Assembly (NCBI RefSeq): GCF_002982075.1
Contig: NZ_PUEJ01000003.1
Span: forward strand, 1-64,000
Length of the DNA: 64,000 bases
Reading direction: 5' to 3'
DNA from: Labrys okinawensis
GTDB taxonomy: Bacteria > Pseudomonadota > Alphaproteobacteria > Rhizobiales > Labraceae
Below are positions 49,276-58,097 of this stretch, piece after piece. The position numbers and the translations under genes were made by a program. The notes below the pieces were generated by a model. The model had not been told where the DNA came from. It did not search any database and saw only the letters and a list, made by a program, of their open reading frames with translations. Numbering within the stretch: position 1 is the first letter of the stretch; each line of letters starts with the position of its first letter.

Positions 49276-50590
49276 CGGGGCCGGCGCGCCCCAGCATCGC
49301 TGCCATCCCCGCAAGACTCAGCACCAGGGCGAAGGGAATCAGGCGGAAGGTGAAGGAGGCGTGCTGGATGGTGTGGTTGGCCTTCACCTCCAGCACCAGC
49401 AGCGGCAGGAGTGTCAGCGCCAGGACGGCGAGCGCGCCCGCTGCCCGGCTACGCCGCAGCGCCAGCGAAAGCAGTGCAAGCCAGGCCAGCAGGCAGGCTG
49501 CGATCGGCCACCAGCCCAGAGGCATGCTGGCGCTTTCCAGGATCAGTTCGTAGAGGCTTTGCAGGGGCCGATAGACCCCGCCGCCGCCTGCGAACCAGCG
49601 GGCGAAATCCTGGCTCGGCACCGAGGTCTGTTCTCCGAAAATCCGGCCGGCGGCGACCACCAGGCCCCATTTCGCCGCCCACATGGCGAAATAGCCGGCG
49701 ATGACGGTGCCCTGCAGAAGGATCGCTTGCACCAGGCTGGCGCCGAGCGGGCGCTGCTCCGCCAGCACGGCACGCAGCAGAAAGGACCAGCCGATCACAT
49801 AGGCCAGCAGGTCGGGATTGTAGAGAAAATCGAAGAAATTGTAGATCGCTCCCATGGCGAAAGCCCACGGCGCGAAGCCAAGCAGTTCCATCGGCCCCCG
49901 CTTGCGCAGCGCCACCGCCCAGCACAACAGCAGGACGGAAAGCGAGACCATGTGGGTCGGCGTGAGGCCCGATAGCGGCAGATCCGTCATCGCCAGGCCC
50001 AGGGCCGTCGTGGCGAGGAGCGTGGCGATCCGCGCCCGGTTCGCCGTGCCGCGGAGGACGGGGGGCAGGAACGGCGCCAGCACCAGAAAGGCACACAGGA
50101 TGAGAAAGCCGCCGCCCCAGAGCTGCAGGCTGTGATAGGAGAAGAACGACAGGAAGGGCTCGGTAACGAGGCGATAGCCGTGCCAGTAGCGCGAATAGGC
50201 ATAATGCGGCTGCTCGGTACCGGCGAGTTGGTCGCGCAGGCTGTCGCAGATTGATTTCGGCGGCTGCCACAGCAGGGCCGGGGACTGCAGCGTGAAGGTA
50301 ATCGGGTTGGCCGCGATCGGCGCGATCGCCGTCGACAGGCCGACGCATTCGCTGAAATGGCTGAGCCGGTGCCGGCCGATGCGCTCAAAGGTTTCGTGGT
50401 CGCCGAAGGAGTGGTCGGCGAAGGCCTGCCGGACGGCATCCTTGATGGCTTCGGGCCGGCGCAGGCCGTCGGCCAGCCCCAGCGAGAGGCTGGCCAGCAA
50501 GATGACGATGGCGAGGGCGGCGAGCGCCTGCGCGACGGTTTTGGCGATGGCGGTCAGATCCACGCGGTGGGCCCCGAGTTCCGCTAGCAA
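49232..50590 (-). CDS. Polytopic membrane protein, unknown function
   Basis: A 452-residue protein with a first membrane helix at about 20-40, a periplasmic-looking segment containing the Cys residues of FSECVGLS and PPKSICDSLRDQL, and then about nine helices, including GGGFLILCAFLVLAPFLPPVL and LLGFAPWAFAMGAIYNFFDFL. The layout resembles glycosyltransferase-C-like proteins, but I see no catalytic DxD/DE near TM1. The gene overlaps the C69 gene tail-to-tail. Function unknown. Confidence 0.65.
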   Translation of the reverse strand: MLAELGAHRVDLTAIAKTVAQALAALAIVILLASLSLGLADGLRRPEAIKDAVRQAFADHSFGDHETFERIGRHRLSHFSECVGLSTAIAPIAANPITFTLQSPALLWQPPKSICDSLRDQLAGTEQPHYAYSRYWHGYRLVTEPFLSFFSYHSLQLWGGGFLILCAFLVLAPFLPPVLRGTANRARIATLLATTALGLAMTDLPLSGLTPTHMVSLSVLLLCWAVALRKRGPMELLGFAPWAFAMGAIYNFFDFLYNPDLLAYVIGWSFLLRAVLAEQRPLGASLVQAILLQGTVIAGYFAMWAAKWGLVVAAGRIFGEQTSVPSQDFARWFAGGGGVYRPLQSLYELILESASMPLGWWPIAACLLAWLALLSLALRRSRAAGALAVLALTLLPLLVLEVKANHTIQHASFTFRLIPFALVLSLAGMAAMLGRAGPVTTVAPEHAGRVPS

Positions 50591-50818
50591 GGCGTCGGAA
50601 CTGGCGGCAAATGCCGCATTTTGTCAATTCATTCGAGGTGAAGCGCGAACAAGTGGCACGGCCTGCCGGTTTGCTGGAAACAGTTTACGGTTCGATTGCC
50701 CAAACATTGGGCGCTCCCATGGATCGGGAGGCCTGTACATCCAGGGACAAAGGCGGCATAGCGCAGGGAAAGGATCGATGCGCCCGGGGCTTGCCGGGCA
50801 AACAGGGAGAAGCCGAAA

Positions 50819-52243
50819 GTGGCACAGGCAGATATCGCAGTCATCGGCATGGCGGTCATGGGGCGCAACCTCGCCATGAACATTGCCGAGAAGGGATTCA
50901 AGGTCGCCGTCTACAACCGTTCCTCGGCCCGCACCGACGAGGCCTTGGCCGAAGCGGGCGATCTCGCCGGCAACATGATCCCCTGCCATTCCATCGAGGA
51001 ACTGGTCGCCGCCCTCAAGCCGCCGCGGGCGCTGCTGCTGATGGTGAAGGCGGGCGCCGCCGTCGACGAGACCATCGCCCAGCTCAAGCCGCATCTGGCC
51101 AAGGGCGACATCATCATCGATGCCGGCAATGCCAATTACCGCGACAGCGTCGCCCATGACCAGGCCCTGTCGGCCGAGGGCTTCGAGTTTCTCGGCGTCG
51201 GCGTCTCCGGCGGTGAAGAGGGCGCCCGCCACGGCCCATCGATCATGGTTGGTGGCAGCAAGGTTGCCTGGGAGCGCGTCCAGCCCGTGCTGACGGCGAT
51301 CGCCGCGCGTTATCAGGGCGAATCCTGCTGCGCCTATATGGGTCCGGCCGGTGCCGGCCACTTCGTCAAGACGCTGCATAACGGCATCGAATATGCCGAC
51401 ATGCAGATGATCGCCGAAGCCTATGGCCTGATGCGGGCCGGGCTCGGCATGACGCCATCTGCCATTGCCGACGTGTTCGAGGGCTGGACCAAGGGGCCGC
51501 TCGCCTCCTACCTCACCGAGATCACCGTGCAGGCCCTGCGCACGACCGATCCAGCTACCGGCAAGCCGCTGGTCGACATCATTCTCGACAGCGCCGGCCA
51601 AAAGGGCACGGGCCGCTGGTCGGCTATCGAGGCGCTGGATCTCGGCGTGCCGGCGAGCGCCATTGCGGCGGCCGTCGAGGCGCGCGGCCTGTCCGGCATG
51701 CGCAGCCTGCGCCAGGCCGTGAACGGCGCCCTCGGCGATGCCGAGCGGGCTGCGATCGGCACGGCGACGCCCGAGATCATCGCCGAGATCGAGAAGACCC
51801 TGCTCACCGGCAAGATCCTGGCCTATGCCCAGGGCTTCGACGTGTTGGCCGCCGGTTCCAAGCAGTTCGGCTGGAACCTGCCGCTCGCCGAGATCGCCAA
51901 GATCTGGCGTGCCGGCTGCATCATCCGCTCGCGCATGCTCGACAGCATGTCGCGCGCCTATTCGGCGACGCCGGCACCCGAATCGCTGATCCTCGATCCG
52001 GATTTCGCCGGCGAGCTCAAGGCGAGCCTGCCGGCCGCCCGCAAGATCCTCGGCCTTGCCGTCGCCAACGGCCATCCGGTCCCGGCGCTGACCTCGGCCC
52101 TCAATTATCTGCAGCAATTGCGCGCCAGCCGGGCCACCGTGGATCTGGTCCAGGCCCAGCGCGACATTTTCGGGGCCCATGGCTTCGAGCGCGTCGACCA
52201 GCCCGGCGCGCATCACGGCCCGTGGCATACCGGCGCCGAATGA
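50819..52243 (+). CDS. gnd: 6-phosphogluconate dehydrogenase (decarboxylating)
   Basis: A 474-residue Gnd of the oxidative pentose phosphate pathway, making ribulose 5-phosphate, CO2 and NADPH. IAVIGMAVMGRNLAMNI is the NADP-binding loop (Arg follows the Asn), VSGGEEGARHGPSIM is the substrate-binding motif, and HFVKTLHNGIEYADMQ carries the catalytic Lys-His-Asn. GTG start at 50819 with GGGAG upstream. Followed by a long palindrome (52248-52283) that could act as terminator. Confidence 0.96.
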   Translation: MAQADIAVIGMAVMGRNLAMNIAEKGFKVAVYNRSSARTDEALAEAGDLAGNMIPCHSIEELVAALKPPRALLLMVKAGAAVDETIAQLKPHLAKGDIIIDAGNANYRDSVAHDQALSAEGFEFLGVGVSGGEEGARHGPSIMVGGSKVAWERVQPVLTAIAARYQGESCCAYMGPAGAGHFVKTLHNGIEYADMQMIAEAYGLMRAGLGMTPSAIADVFEGWTKGPLASYLTEITVQALRTTDPATGKPLVDIILDSAGQKGTGRWSAIEALDLGVPASAIAAAVEARGLSGMRSLRQAVNGALGDAERAAIGTATPEIIAEIEKTLLTGKILAYAQGFDVLAAGSKQFGWNLPLAEIAKIWRAGCIIRSRMLDSMSRAYSATPAPESLILDPDFAGELKASLPAARKILGLAVANGHPVPALTSALNYLQQLRASRATVDLVQAQRDIFGAHGFERVDQPGAHHGPWHTGAE

Positions 52244-52247
52244 CCTT

Positions 52248-52283
52248 GAGTAAAGTGCGGTTCAGCAGAATCGCACTTTACTC
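52248..52283. repeat. Inverted repeat after gnd
   Basis: GAGTAAAGTGCG and CGCACTTTACTC are perfect inverted 12-base arms around a 12-base centre, five bases after the gnd stop. No T tract follows, so termination is uncertain; it could be an intergenic repeat or 3' stabilising hairpin. Confidence 0.6.
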
Positions 52284-52459
52284 CAATTCTGTATGTTAAC
52301 GCGTTTTCCTGGCCGACGTGCCTGCCCGCTCTTCCGGAAAATGCTCATGAAAAAGAGGGCTTGGTCCAAGGCGGTTCGCTTGAGGGGTCTTCGAGCTTGC
52401 ACGACCTTAAGCGAACCGAATGAGACCATGCCCCTTCAATATCGGCAGCGACGCCTTCG

Positions 52460-52744
52460 TCAGAAGCGATTGGGAACGCAGCGCCGGCCGGACGGGGTCG
52501 GATGCGTGCCGCGCGGGCAGATCGGGCGGCGATAGGCTGGGCCGGGCCGCTGGAAGCGGTCGGCGCGGCGGAACTCGCAGCGCCCGAAGCGGTTGCGCTC
52601 CATGCCCGGACCGCAGCGGAAGGCAATTTCGTTGACGACCAGCGAACCCTTCGTCATCGGCGCGGAGGCAGGCATGGCCTGCGCGGCTCCCGATGCTGCA
52701 GCAATAAATCCGAGAGCAGCAGCAATCTTTACAATTCTTAACAT
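52460..52744 (-). CDS. Small secreted Cys/Arg-rich protein (GCG_CRPN-like)
   Basis: A 94-residue protein with a signal peptide (MLRIVKIAAALGFIAAASGAAQA) and a mature part holding paired Cys as RCGPGMERNRFGRCEFRR and ICPRGTHPTPSGRRCVPN. The pattern of G-x-x-R-x-x-G-x-C repeats resembles the short exported proteins with the GCG_CRPN prefix described in Hyphomicrobiales. ATG 52744 has GGAGA nine bases before it, better than 52759. Role unknown, presumably periplasmic. Confidence 0.7.
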   Translation of the reverse strand: MLRIVKIAAALGFIAAASGAAQAMPASAPMTKGSLVVNEIAFRCGPGMERNRFGRCEFRRADRFQRPGPAYRRPICPRGTHPTPSGRRCVPNRF

Positions 52745-52922
52745 AGTATCGGTCTCCATTAGGGAATATTAATAGCCGCCCAGCCAATGTAACGTAAGGG
52801 AAAGTTACATCATCGGGTATATGGAGACGGGCGAAAGGTGTCAACGCATACCAATTGATCGGGCGTGACTGCGCACACGCGCCGGCATGCGTGGTAAATT
52901 TTTGGTTTTCGCCGGGGTGCGC

Positions 52923-53366
52923 CTATTTGTTCGGGCTGGCCATCTTTTTGAACACGCTGTCTATGGCGTTCATCAGCAGCATGTCGGGCTGGTGCTGACA
53001 GACGCCTTTCACCGCCAGGATGATGCCATTGCCGTCGGTACGGCTGCCGACCCAATGATTGTCGTTGCGGCTGTTGAGGCCGGTCCACCAGCCGAGAATC
53101 CAGCTATTGCCCTCGCCTTCGAGGCGCGTGGTGGAGAGCCAGTATTTGCACGGCATCGTGCCGACCCCGAGCGCCATATAGTCGTAAGCCTTGGCCGGCG
53201 TGCCGATGAAACCCGCCGCTGCCGCAAGGCAGAGCGCCCCGGCAAGGCCCGTTCGAAAGCCTTTTTGGGACGTTCTGCGAAGGCTCGCTCCCAAACAGAT
53301 CTCGCCGGCTCGTGCCGGCGGCTCGGTCGGGTGAACTCTGCCGGGGGCCAGATCGAACTTCCTCAC
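52923..53366 (-). CDS. Exported small protein translationally coupled to an XRE regulator
   Basis: A 147-residue frame starting at a GTG (53366) that overlaps the stop of the upstream regulator gene (GTGA). A hydrophobic segment (TGLAGALCLAAAAGFIGTPAKA) near residues 40-60 is a signal peptide with a long Arg-rich start, followed by a soluble domain with three Cys (MPCKYWL, VCQHQ) and the segment WILGWWTGLNSRND. It resembles Rap1a/HdeA-type exported proteins in size and Cys pattern but I cannot name the family. Function unknown. Confidence 0.55.
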   Translation of the reverse strand: MRKFDLAPGRVHPTEPPARAGEICLGASLRRTSQKGFRTGLAGALCLAAAAGFIGTPAKAYDYMALGVGTMPCKYWLSTTRLEGEGNSWILGWWTGLNSRNDNHWVGSRTDGNGIILAVKGVCQHQPDMLLMNAIDSVFKKMASPNK

Positions 53367-53662
53367 CCTTCATTCCCGTCGCTGACATGGTCGAACTGCG
53401 CGCCTCGCAGCAGGCGATGGCGTGCCAGCCGGACGCCGACGCCGCGGCCATGCTCCGAAATGAACTCCACCCCGCCGGTCTCCAGCGCCCGGCGGATGGC
53501 GGCGGCGTTTGCGCTGGTGATCTGCGGCACATCGTCAAAGGCATCGGCTCGCCGGATCGTCGCCACGCCGAGGCTGGAGGCATCCGCCAGCTTCTGGGCG
53601 GTCCAGCGCAGCAGGGCACGGCCGGCCCGGATCTGCGCACCGGTAATCGGGGTAGCATGCAT
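53363..53662 (-). CDS. XRE-family helix-turn-helix regulator
   Basis: A 99-residue protein with an HTH of Cro/C1 type: ITGAQIRAGRALLRWTAQKLADASSLGVATIRRAD is the typical helix set, followed by a small C-terminal part with GVEFISEHGRGVGVRL, seen in many short alphaproteobacterial XRE proteins. It overlaps the next gene by GTGA, so they form a two-gene unit. Target unknown. Confidence 0.85.
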   Translation of the reverse strand: MHATPITGAQIRAGRALLRWTAQKLADASSLGVATIRRADAFDDVPQITSANAAAIRRALETGGVEFISEHGRGVGVRLARHRLLRGAQFDHVSDGNEG

Positions 53663-53800
53663 GACGTCAGTCCCCTCTCTTATCGGATGATCGGATAGCG
53701 ATCAGGACTATACGCCGCCGGCTGTTGGGACGAAACCGGTTGCTAGGCTCGCGCGCCAACAAATCCGCCGATTCCCACGGTACCGCTTCAGCGATGCGTC

Positions 53801-53820
53801 TATAATGCATATTCCATGCA
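53801..53820 (+). promoter_or_regulatory. Promoter -10 and overlapping inverted repeat before the enolase-superfamily operon
   Basis: TATAAT at 53801-53806 is followed directly by TGCAT-ATTCC-ATGCA (53806-53820), a perfect inverted repeat that would overlap the transcription start. It may be the operator of the GntR regulator encoded at the end of the same operon. The -35 region is not clear. Confidence 0.45.
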
Positions 53821-53955
53821 CTATGCTTGACTTTGCTGGAGCGGGCCGCTCTGATGGCTCGGGAAGAGAGCCGAAATATAGTCTCCTTCCCGGCGGTATT
53901 CGTATGGCCGGGTGGTGGAATATGCGAATGCCTCGGCGAAATGGAGGAAGCCCGT

Positions 53956-55068
53956 ATGGCCAGGATCGAACGCGTCGAATTGTCGATGGTGGTGCTCGAA
54001 CCCAAGGTGAAGCGGGTCGATGCCATCCAGTCCTTCGTGGCACAGGAGACGCCGATCGTTCGCGTCTTCGACAGCGATGGGGCGATCGGCATCGGCTATA
54101 GCTATACGATCGGCACAGGCGGGCATTCGGTCCTGGAGCTCCTGGCGCGCACCTTCGCGCCGGCCCTGATCGGACGCGAGGCCGCCATGGTGGAGCAGAT
54201 CTGGCGCGATCTGCTCTTCCTCAGCCATGCCACCTCCGTGGGGGCCATCACTTCGCTCGCGCTCGCCGCAGTCGATACGGCGTTGTGGGACCTGCGCTGC
54301 CGCAAGGCCGGTCTGCCCCTCCATGTCATGGCCGGGGGCGCCCAGGACAAGGTCCGCCTCTACACCACCGAGGGCGGCTGGCTGCAGCTCGACCAGGCGG
54401 CCATCGTCGCCGATGCCCTCAAGGCCCAGGCGGATGGTTTCGGCGGCTGCAAGATCAAGGTCGGCCGGCCGGTGCGCGAAGACGTGGGCCGCCTTATCGC
54501 CGTGCGCGAAGCCGTCGGCGACGGTTTCGAGATCTTCACCGATGCCAACCAGGCTTTCGCGGTGGATGAGGCGATCCGGCGCGCCCATCATTATCGCGAG
54601 GCGGATATCGGCTGGTTCGAGGAGCCTCTGCCGGCCGACGATGTCGACGGCCATGTGCGCCTGGCGGCTTCCACCTCGATCCCGATCGCGGTGGGAGAGA
54701 GCATCTACAGCCCGTCGCATTTCCGCGACTATCTGCAGCGGCGCGCCTGTTCGGTCGTGCAGGTCGATGTGGCCCGCATCGGCGGCATCACGCCCTGGCT
54801 CAAGGTGGCGCATGTGGCGGAGAGCTTCAATGTCGCCGTCTGCCCGCATTTCCTGATGGAGTTGCATGTCGGCCTGTGCTGCGCCGTGCCGAATGCGCGC
54901 TGGGTGGAATATATTCCCCAGCTCGACGGCGTGACGGGCCGGACCATGCGCATCGAGGGCGGCTATGCCCTGCCATCGCAGGAGCCGGGCCTGGGGATCG
55001 ACTGGGACGAACAGGCCCTTGCGGCCTTGCAGGCGGAGGGCTCGGCGAGGCGGATCACGGCTCGCTGA
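53956..55068 (+). CDS. Enolase superfamily enzyme, mandelate racemase/muconate lactonizing type
   Basis: A 370-residue enzyme of the MR/MLE class. Lys pair KIK (GGCKIKVGRP), metal ligands Asp in FTDANQAF and Glu in WFEEPLP and VGESIY, and the His in CPHFLMELHVGL form the two-base active site that abstracts the alpha proton of a carboxylate. Upstream codons from 53827 are in another composition; GGAG nine bases before ATG 53956 supports that start. First of three genes with a binding-protein-like gene and GntR regulator. Substrate likely a sugar acid; unknown. Confidence 0.88.
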   Translation: MARIERVELSMVVLEPKVKRVDAIQSFVAQETPIVRVFDSDGAIGIGYSYTIGTGGHSVLELLARTFAPALIGREAAMVEQIWRDLLFLSHATSVGAITSLALAAVDTALWDLRCRKAGLPLHVMAGGAQDKVRLYTTEGGWLQLDQAAIVADALKAQADGFGGCKIKVGRPVREDVGRLIAVREAVGDGFEIFTDANQAFAVDEAIRRAHHYREADIGWFEEPLPADDVDGHVRLAASTSIPIAVGESIYSPSHFRDYLQRRACSVVQVDVARIGGITPWLKVAHVAESFNVAVCPHFLMELHVGLCCAVPNARWVEYIPQLDGVTGRTMRIEGGYALPSQEPGLGIDWDEQALAALQAEGSARRITAR

Positions 55069-55084
55069 TCGGGGGAGAACTGTC

Positions 55085-55954
55085 ATGGCAAGGCGGCTGA
55101 AGCTTCAATTCGTCGCCGTGACCTGCGACGAGGATTTCTTCCGTCCGGTCCGCAAGGGCATGGCGGATGCCGCTGCGCTGATGGATGTCGAAGCGGTGTT
55201 CACGGGAACGAAGGGGGTGGACGCCGCAGAGATGGCCGCGCTCGCACGCCAGGGCATGGCCGATGGCGTCGACGGGCTGGCATTGGTTGCGTTTGACGCC
55301 ACCGCCTTCGCGCCATTGGTGGCCGAAGCCCATGCCAGGGGCGTTCCGGTGGTGGCTTTCAACATCGATCAGGGCAAGGGCAGTGCCGGTACGCTCAGCG
55401 GTATCGCGCAGGATTTCGGCGCGGCCGGCCGGGCCCTCGGCCGGCGCGCGGCAGCGTCCATCGCGCCCGGCAGCCGCGTGCTGCTCACCCTTCACGATGC
55501 CGGCATCTCCGCGCTGGAGGAGCGCCGCGACGGCATCAAGGCTGCCCTGGAGGGACATGACATCGTGTGGATCGAGACGGTGACAGGCCATCAAGTCAAG
55601 GAGGCCGCCCGACGCATCCTGGCGATCCTGGCCGAAAAGCCCGGCATTTCGGCGATACTCGCCACGGGGCAGGCCGATACAGAGGGAGCCGGGTTGGCGG
55701 CGGAGCAGGCGGGCCGCATGCTCTATGCCGCCGGCTTCGATCTGTCGCCTGGCATATTGCGCCTTGTCGAAACAGGACACCTTGCCTTCACCATCGACCA
55801 GCAACCCTATGCCCAGGGCTTCTACCCGGTGATTCAGCTCGTGCTCAATCTGCGGTATGGCTTGATGCCGGCGAGTCTCGACGCTGGAGCGGCGATCGTA
55901 GATCGTGCCAATGCCCGCCGAATTCGGGCCCTGTCGGAAGCGGGTTATCGTTGA
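55085..55954 (+). CDS. Type 1 periplasmic-binding-protein-like domain without a signal peptide
   Basis: A 289-residue RbsB/LacI-type sugar-binding fold: LKLQFVAVTCDEDFFRPVRKGM at the N-terminus, ALVAFDATAFAPLVAEAHARGVPVV in the middle, FTIDQQPYAQGFYPVIQLVLN near the end. Unlike RbsB it starts directly with the fold: there is no signal peptide, and no ABC permease is in the window. GGGGGAG lies just before the ATG 55085. It may therefore bind its sugar or sugar acid inside the cell. Sits between the enolase-superfamily and GntR genes. Confidence 0.8.
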   Translation: MARRLKLQFVAVTCDEDFFRPVRKGMADAAALMDVEAVFTGTKGVDAAEMAALARQGMADGVDGLALVAFDATAFAPLVAEAHARGVPVVAFNIDQGKGSAGTLSGIAQDFGAAGRALGRRAAASIAPGSRVLLTLHDAGISALEERRDGIKAALEGHDIVWIETVTGHQVKEAARRILAILAEKPGISAILATGQADTEGAGLAAEQAGRMLYAAGFDLSPGILRLVETGHLAFTIDQQPYAQGFYPVIQLVLNLRYGLMPASLDAGAAIVDRANARRIRALSEAGYR

Positions 55955-56037
55955 GATCGTGAGGCCAGGAAGAGTATTCTGAGCCGCGCCGCGGGTAAGA
56001 TCAGGCAACGCTGCCTGCGGGCGAGGGGAGGGGCGGC

Positions 56038-57030
56038 ATGGGCATCCCGGCGACAAGACGGCGATTGAACGAGATCGTCGCCGAAACGCTGGCCTCCCAT
56101 ATCCGCTCGGGAGCGTTGCCGGCCGGCTTCGTCATTCGGGAAAAGGCGGTCACCGATCTTTTCGGGGTTGGCCGCATGCCGGCCGTGGTCGCCCTGGCCC
56201 GTCTGGAGGCCGAACGTCTGGTCCATCGCCGGCCGGCGCTGCGAGGGGTAGTCGTGGGGCTCAGCCGAACGGTGCCGGCAAGGCCGGGCGACCTTGCCAG
56301 CCATATCGCCCTGCCGGAGGGGCTTGGGCGCGAACTCAGACAGCGCAATTGGCGCAGCCTGATCTATCCCGCTTTGGAGCGCCAGGTGGCGTCGTGCCTG
56401 CTGTTCGGGCGCTTCCAGATTCGTACCCCGGCCCTGGCCGAGTATTTCGGCGTCAGCCGGACTATCGCCCATGAGCTGCTGCTGAGGCTCGAGCGCGTCG
56501 GCCTGGTGCGCCAGGAAGTCAATGCGCGCTGGTATGCCGGCCCGCTGACGCCGGCTCGAATCGACGAGCTTTACGAAATGCGCATCCTGTTGGAGCCTGC
56601 GGCTCTGCGCCAGGCCGTCGGGCGGCTCGAACCCTCGATCATCGAGGAGAGGCTCGAGCGGGTGTCGCAGGCACACACGGCCGAGGCGCGGGCGGATGCT
56701 TCCCTGCTGCACCGGCTCGAAACCGATCTGCACCAGGATGTCGTGCTGCGCTGTGCCAATGAGGAGTTGCGCGCCACGCTTTACCGCTGCCAATTGCCGC
56801 TGATTTCCGTGCATCTGTCCTTCGGCAGCTATGGCGAGCGCACCGACATTCCTCACATGATCGGCATGCACAAAGCCGTACTCGAGCATCTTGCCGGGGG
56901 ACGGGTGGAGGCGGCGGCGTCTGCCCTCGAAAGCCATTTGCGGCACTCGCGCGAGGACAATCCGGCGCGCCTTGCGGATCTGCCTGCACTCGCTCCGTCG
57001 CAGCTGGATCCCTATCTCGACCCGATTTGA
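56038..57030 (+). CDS. GntR family regulator with two winged HTH parts and FCD domain
   Basis: A 330-residue regulator. Residues about 5-75 (VAETLASHIRSGALPAGFVIREKAVTDLFGVGRMP) form one GntR winged HTH; residues about 110-180 (LASCLLFGRFQI...LAEYFGVSRTIAHELLLRLERVGLV) form a second; a helical FCD ligand-binding domain follows (about 185-320). One HTH is usual in this family, so two are odd. Follows the binding-protein gene on the same strand and is likely the operon regulator. Confidence 0.85.
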   Translation: MGIPATRRRLNEIVAETLASHIRSGALPAGFVIREKAVTDLFGVGRMPAVVALARLEAERLVHRRPALRGVVVGLSRTVPARPGDLASHIALPEGLGRELRQRNWRSLIYPALERQVASCLLFGRFQIRTPALAEYFGVSRTIAHELLLRLERVGLVRQEVNARWYAGPLTPARIDELYEMRILLEPAALRQAVGRLEPSIIEERLERVSQAHTAEARADASLLHRLETDLHQDVVLRCANEELRATLYRCQLPLISVHLSFGSYGERTDIPHMIGMHKAVLEHLAGGRVEAAASALESHLRHSREDNPARLADLPALAPSQLDPYLDPI

Positions 57031-57263
57031 CCCTGAAACCGCTCAAATCGACCTAAAATCAATGTCAAATATGACGGGCGCGGCCACGCTTGCATTTCTG
57101 CGCCGATGCCAGCATAAAAGCCCATCGATCTCGGCCGGACGTTTTGGCTGTGTGGTCTCCTGACCACGCTTGCTGATGACCTTCCTACCAATTTCGACCC
57201 ATGGAGCTTCGTGCCGCCGGTCGGTTGCAGGAAGTTCGATCGTGCCCATAGGAAAGGTTCGTC

Positions 57264-57473
57264 ATGAGCACAGGTACTGTCAAGTGGTTCAACTCCCAGA
57301 AGGGTTATGGCTTCATTCAGCCGGATGATGGCTCGAAGGACGTCTTCGTTCACATCAGCGCGGTGGAGCGCGCCGGCCTGCGTGATCTGCAGGAAGGCCA
57401 GAAGGTCACCTATGAGCTGACCGAGGACCGCCGTTCCGGCAAGCTGGCGGCTGACCGCCTGCAGGCTTCCTAA
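57264..57473 (+). CDS. Cold-shock protein, CspA family (second copy)
   Basis: A 69-residue single cold-shock domain protein, [20 protein letters not shown] and DVFVHISAV. Related to the copy at 15340. Ended by a terminator at 57536-57565. Starts at an ATG just after AAAGG. Confidence 0.96.
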   Translation: MSTGTVKWFNSQKGYGFIQPDDGSKDVFVHISAVERAGLRDLQEGQKVTYELTEDRRSGKLAADRLQAS

Positions 57474-57535
57474 GCCCTGCCCCCGCGTCCCAGGACGCGC
57501 CTGAATTCGAGTTAGGACGGGTTGATGCCCGTTCG

Positions 57536-57566
57536 ACGCCTCCGGCAGCACCGGGGGCGTTTTTGT
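57536..57566 (+). terminator. Intrinsic terminator after the second cold-shock gene
   Basis: ACGCC and GGCGT, plus TCCGG and CCGGG (one wobble), make a ten-base-pair stem with a CAGCA loop, followed by TTTTTG. Confidence 0.9.
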
Positions 57567-57897
57567 TTGCATGGATGCGGCTGGAATCGATTCGAGTCTG
57601 CGGCGGTCGGCTATTGGACGATCCAGGGATATCAAGCTTGGGTTTTTCGCCGACCCGCCGGCAGGAGCGCCTGGGGAAAGCTGACTGGCCGCCAAGGCGG
57701 CGCCAAGGCATTGGCAGGCGCGAGAGGGCAGGGGGGCGATGTCGTATTTCTTGCGCCACCCCCGATGTCGCCGCAATTTATAGGCTCAAGAGGCGAGAAG
57801 ACACTCTCTGCGCGACTAATCCGGCAGTGCCTCGGCGAACGGGGTTTTTAGAGTGCAAAATGGATATCGGTACCATCGCGGCATCAAGGCTTTGCGA
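57567..57897. other. Intergenic region between cold-shock gene and tRNA-His
   Basis: About 330 bases. Several reading frames cross it and the tRNA but none has protein-like composition. No clear promoter or repeat. Confidence 0.45.
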
Positions 57898-57974
57898 TGG
57901 TACAGTTGGGTGGACTCGAACCACCGACCTTCGGAGCCACAATCCGACGCTCTAACCAACTGAGCTACAACTGC
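57898..57974 (-). tRNA. tRNA-His (anticodon GTG)
   Basis: On the minus strand it starts GCAGTTG, has D arm GCTC...GAGC, anticodon stem TCGGA/TCCGA with loop TTGTGGC (anticodon GTG), T arm GGTGG...CCACC and ends CAACTGT-A-CCA. The CCA is encoded (57898-57900). The discriminator is A, position 72 is T and there is no extra G before the acceptor, as known for alphaproteobacterial tRNA-His. Confidence 0.98.
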
Positions 57975-58044
57975 ATCTGGGCATGCGTTTAGCGGGATCG
58001 TTTCGCTATTTCAAGTGTGCAGGCAGGGGATTTTTCATCCAACC

Positions 58045-58075
58045 AAAGAAAAAGGCCCGGACAAGTCCGGGCCTC
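58045..58075 (-). terminator. Intrinsic terminator of the phasin gene
   Basis: On the minus strand AGGCCCGGAC, TT, GTCCGGGCCT is followed by TTTTC. About 23 bases after the phasin stop. Confidence 0.92.
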
Positions 58076-58097
58076 GAAACGTCAGCGGACCTGAAAA

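Noticed and set aside
57481..57955. Frames of about 110-130 codons between the cold-shock gene and tRNA-His
   Set aside because: They run through the terminator and the tRNA and look random.
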